Shown: positions 61,185 to 64,000 of the stretch, piece after piece
Position numbering within the stretch: position 1 is the first letter of the stretch
Layout: each line of letters starts with the position of its first letter
The notes under the pieces: generated by a model
Seen by the model: only the letters and a program-made list of their open reading frames with translations
Told to the model about the DNA's origin: nothing
The model's database searches: none
Source of the DNA: Anniella stebbinsi
Lineage: Eukaryota > Chordata > Lepidosauria > Squamata > Anniellidae
Direction: 5' to 3'
NCBI GenBank assembly: GCA_029215795.1
Contig: JARDYH010000002.1
Location: 204,329,810-204,393,809, forward strand
Length of the DNA stretch: 64,000 nt
Position numbers and translations under genes: made by a program

Positions 61185-62589
61185 ATTAGCTGCAACATCC
61201 CAACTCTTATAATAAAGACTGGGTATTGAGTTGTAACCATACTGTATTGGAAACAAAGAGTAGCAGATAAGAACAGATAATCCAGACACAGAGAGGGGGA
61301 AATATCTTTTCCCCAAAAGGTATACCTCAAACACAAACTTTGCTGTTTATAGATTTTACTTTCATAGATTGTTTTGGATTCAAACAGAAGGCAGGTCAAA
61401 CAATGTAAGGCAAATAAGGCCATTCAAGAAAACAAAGGATGGCTCTGCTTTGAACATGACCTTAGAGGACAGCCATAGCCTGTGGTACTTCACATTCTTA
61501 GCGTGTAGAAGATCCCAGAGTCAAACTCCAGAATCTCTAGTTAAAGAATCTCAGGTAGCAGAACTGAAAGACCTCTTGAGCTCTTGGAAAACATGACCTT
61601 GCTACAATTCTGTGTTGTGTCTACCCACTGATGAAGTTTTGCAATTATTTTCAAAAAAATCCATCTTGAGCCTAAAAAGACAGATAAGCTCATGAAAGAT
61701 TCAACCTTTCAAAGGCAAATTTAATTCACAAGGAAGACTCTGCAGTTTTAACATAGTACAAATGATTTGAATATTCATAGTTTGCTGGAATTTTCAGATT
61801 TGAGACAAAATGAAACACTGTCCTAAAAACCCGATATATTCTCTACCTTAAAAACTGGGTCCTAACAGAAGAGAAGTATTGACTATCTCTGTAATTCGCA
61901 GTCAAGTGTAGGCTTGTCAGGGAACTTACTTGTTCTTCTAAGTCACAGAGTCTTTGAAGACTCTTTTATAGCTTAGTTAATAATTATAGTTATTTTAATT
62001 TTTGCCAACTTGCAATTGAACATCTCTCTCCCTGGAAAGCCCTTACTTCCTCCCCCAAATCCCTCTATTCACAGAGACAGATTCAGAAAAATACAAAAAT
62101 ATCAGGCTTTCTTAGGGGCAGATCCAGTTTTAGCTCTCAGGTACATGTAGATGGAGAAACAAAGGAGGATTTCACACAAATGCTAGCAGGATCTCAGCTG
62201 TCAATGAGTGCCTGCAAGTGCTCACTCCGCCATGCAAGGCGAGCCACATGACCATCCACCAAGAACTCGTGAGTGCTCGACAACCACCCACCCTGGCTTT
62301 CCTTTCCCTAAAAGGCCCCCATTGGTGCAGGGGGGAAGGAACGCACAATTTCTGAAGGGTCCAGAAATTACACATTCCCCCTTCCACGCTAATGGTGTGG
62401 AAGGGAGAAATGCGTGATTTTGGCAGCAGCTGGGAGTGTATGCCAGCAGCTCATGGGGGGGGGGGGTGTCACAAGTGTATGGCCATGGGTCCGCACTCAC
62501 GCTGAGCGCACCTGATTGGTTCTGTGAGGGCTGGATGCGAGGGGGGCACTGCCCTTGCAGCCCCATCGGGTGCTCGTGACAACCCTATC

Positions 62590-63335
62590 AATGACTGGGA
62601 TTTTGGAATTGTGGTAGATAGCTCAATGAAAATGTCAACCAAAAGGTAAATTCCATGTTGAGGATCAGAACTGAAAATAAAATTGGCATTATAAAATTGA
62701 TAATGCCTTTATACAAATCCATGGTGTGACCACACCTGAAATACTATGTACACTTCTAGTCACCATGCCTCAAAAAGGATATTGTATAGCTGGAAAAGAC
62801 ATGGAAAGGGTAATCAAAACCATTAAGGGCTGGAGCAACTCCCCTATGGGGAAAGGTCACAACATTTGAAGTGCTTTAATCTAAAATCAAGGCAAGTAAA
62901 GAGAGGGGGGCATGATAAAAGTGTATAAAAGTGTGGAGAAAGTGGAGTTCATAGTACCAGAACTCGGAGTCACCCAATGAAGCCAAATGGTGGGAGGTTC
63001 AGTACAGATAAATGGAAGTACCTCTTCACACAGCATATAGTTAAACTATGGAATTCACTCCCACAAGATGTACTGATGGCTACCGCTTAGATGACTTTTA
63101 AAGGGGATTAGACAAATTCATGGAGGATAATGCTGTCAATAGCTACTACTCCTGATGGCTCTATATTAACTCCAGTATCAGAGGAAGTATGCCTCTGAAT
63201 ACGAGTTGCTAGGAAACGCAAGCAGGAGGGCATGTTATGCTCATATCCTGCTTGTGGACTTCACATCTGTGGGAACAAAATGCTGGACTGTATAAGCCTT
63301 TGGCCTGATCCAGCATAGCTGTCCTTAGGTTCAGT
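62590..63335 (+). mobile_element. CR1 LINE 3' part
   Basis: The degraded C-terminus of the CR1 protein is visible (an LYKSMV-PHLKYYVH-type block near 62705-62760, IKTIKGWSNSPMGK near 62810). It is followed by the CR1 3' UTR with AAGGGGATTAGACAAATTCA and CTTTGGCCTGATCCAGCATA. Uninterrupted, unlike the copy at 40.5 kb. Confidence 0.8.
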
Positions 63336-64000
63336 TATTCACAGTTTAATGAACATATTAATTAATTAATTAATTAAACCAAAACAATCAGTAATAATAA
63401 TAATAATAATTTTAAAATAGTAAAGGGCTAGCAGCAAAAGTAATAATTAAAGTAAAAGATTCAAAATAAAAAATGCCTGCTGGAAGAGGAAGGTCTTAAC
63501 CTGGCTTCTAAACATATACAGTGATACATCTGAATTGTATCTTTTATAAACCATGAACTAGCATTATTCAATATCTTCCATTGTTCCTTTACCTTTTCTA
63601 TAGCTCACAAATCTTCTGTGAAGCTACAAAAGAGACAAAAGATTATAGGCATCCCTCATAAACACAAAATATACTGAGATGTTATTCTATGAAACTTCAA
63701 TTGCAATCAAAAGGACCCATACAAGAGCATGACTCTTACACAATAGTTATTCCATGCAGTATGTGCTATAATGGATTGTATCTGGACACTGCATATTTCA
63801 AGTTTGTCTCTCACTCATATATAAACATCCAGGTCCTTGTAATCATCACATTCCATTGGTTTGTGTCGCCAATGGATTGGCTATGGATTGGCTATAGAGG
63901 TGTGAAAACTAATCAAGTAATGAAGATTTTATAATACAGTTTTCTTAGGTTTGCCTTGGCCTCTGAGGAAAAAGCTCATCTTATTTTAAGAGTATGTTTT

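Larger units (their letters stand above)
59214..64000. other. Intergenic sequence right of the DIRS cluster
   Basis: Right after the LTR-like end lies GGGTGCCAATTGAGGCACC and a TGTTGGAGACCCC block that could be retroelement leader, but without support. 59.4-61.05 and 61.2-62.58 kb hold nothing recognised. Short (ATTA)n and (AAT)n runs occur at 63355-63410. Confidence 0.45.

Overview
This is vertebrate nuclear DNA, most likely from a squamate reptile. The evidence is two spliced exons of a vertebrate gene, a single CpG island at its promoter, AT-rich non-coding flanks, and a repeat set typical of lizards and snakes: L2-like and CR1 LINE fragments, tRNA-derived SINEs ending in microsatellite tails, many palindromic hAT-like MITEs, a Ty3/gypsy relic and DIRS retrotransposons. 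Species assignment is an inference.

The host gene is GLCCI1 (glucocorticoid-induced transcript 1, FAM117 family), on the minus strand. Exon 1 (27268-27814) lies in a CpG island at about 27.2-28.35 kb. Exon 2 (9208-9359) is recognisable about 18 kb downstream and keeps the reading frame. The other exons should lie left of the window. I found no other host coding exon. The right half appears to be the 5' intergenic flank of GLCCI1.

The main structure is at about 45.9-59.2 kb. A LTR-like sequence appears to be split by a DIRS-type (tyrosine-recombinase) retrotransposon at about 46291-59019. That element is split in its 5' leader by a second, younger DIRS element at about 52551-58749. Both lie on the minus strand. 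The inner element has three long overlapping open frames: a Gag-like protein with a Cys/His-rich N-terminus, RT-RNase H plus a C-terminal domain, and a tyrosine recombinase with R, H-x-x-R and Y. It also has 136-bp inverted terminal repeats that are identical by eye, and an internal complementary region that joins the reverse complements of both outer ends. It looks complete. The outer element is older: its ITRs differ at about 9 positions, Gag and Pol carry frameshifts, a stop and a lost RNase H Asp, and a second LTR-like insertion interrupts Pol. Its recombinase frame is still open.

The rest is GLCCI1 intron 1, exon-2 flanks and upstream intergenic DNA filled with older repeats. These include an internally deleted Ty3/gypsy element (23.87-26.72 kb) whose 5' LTR holds a MITE; its 3' LTR serves as the matching empty site and supports an 8-bp target duplication. 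There are also several nested insertions, such as a MITE in an L2-like LINE and an insert in a CR1 tail. All alignments were done by eye.
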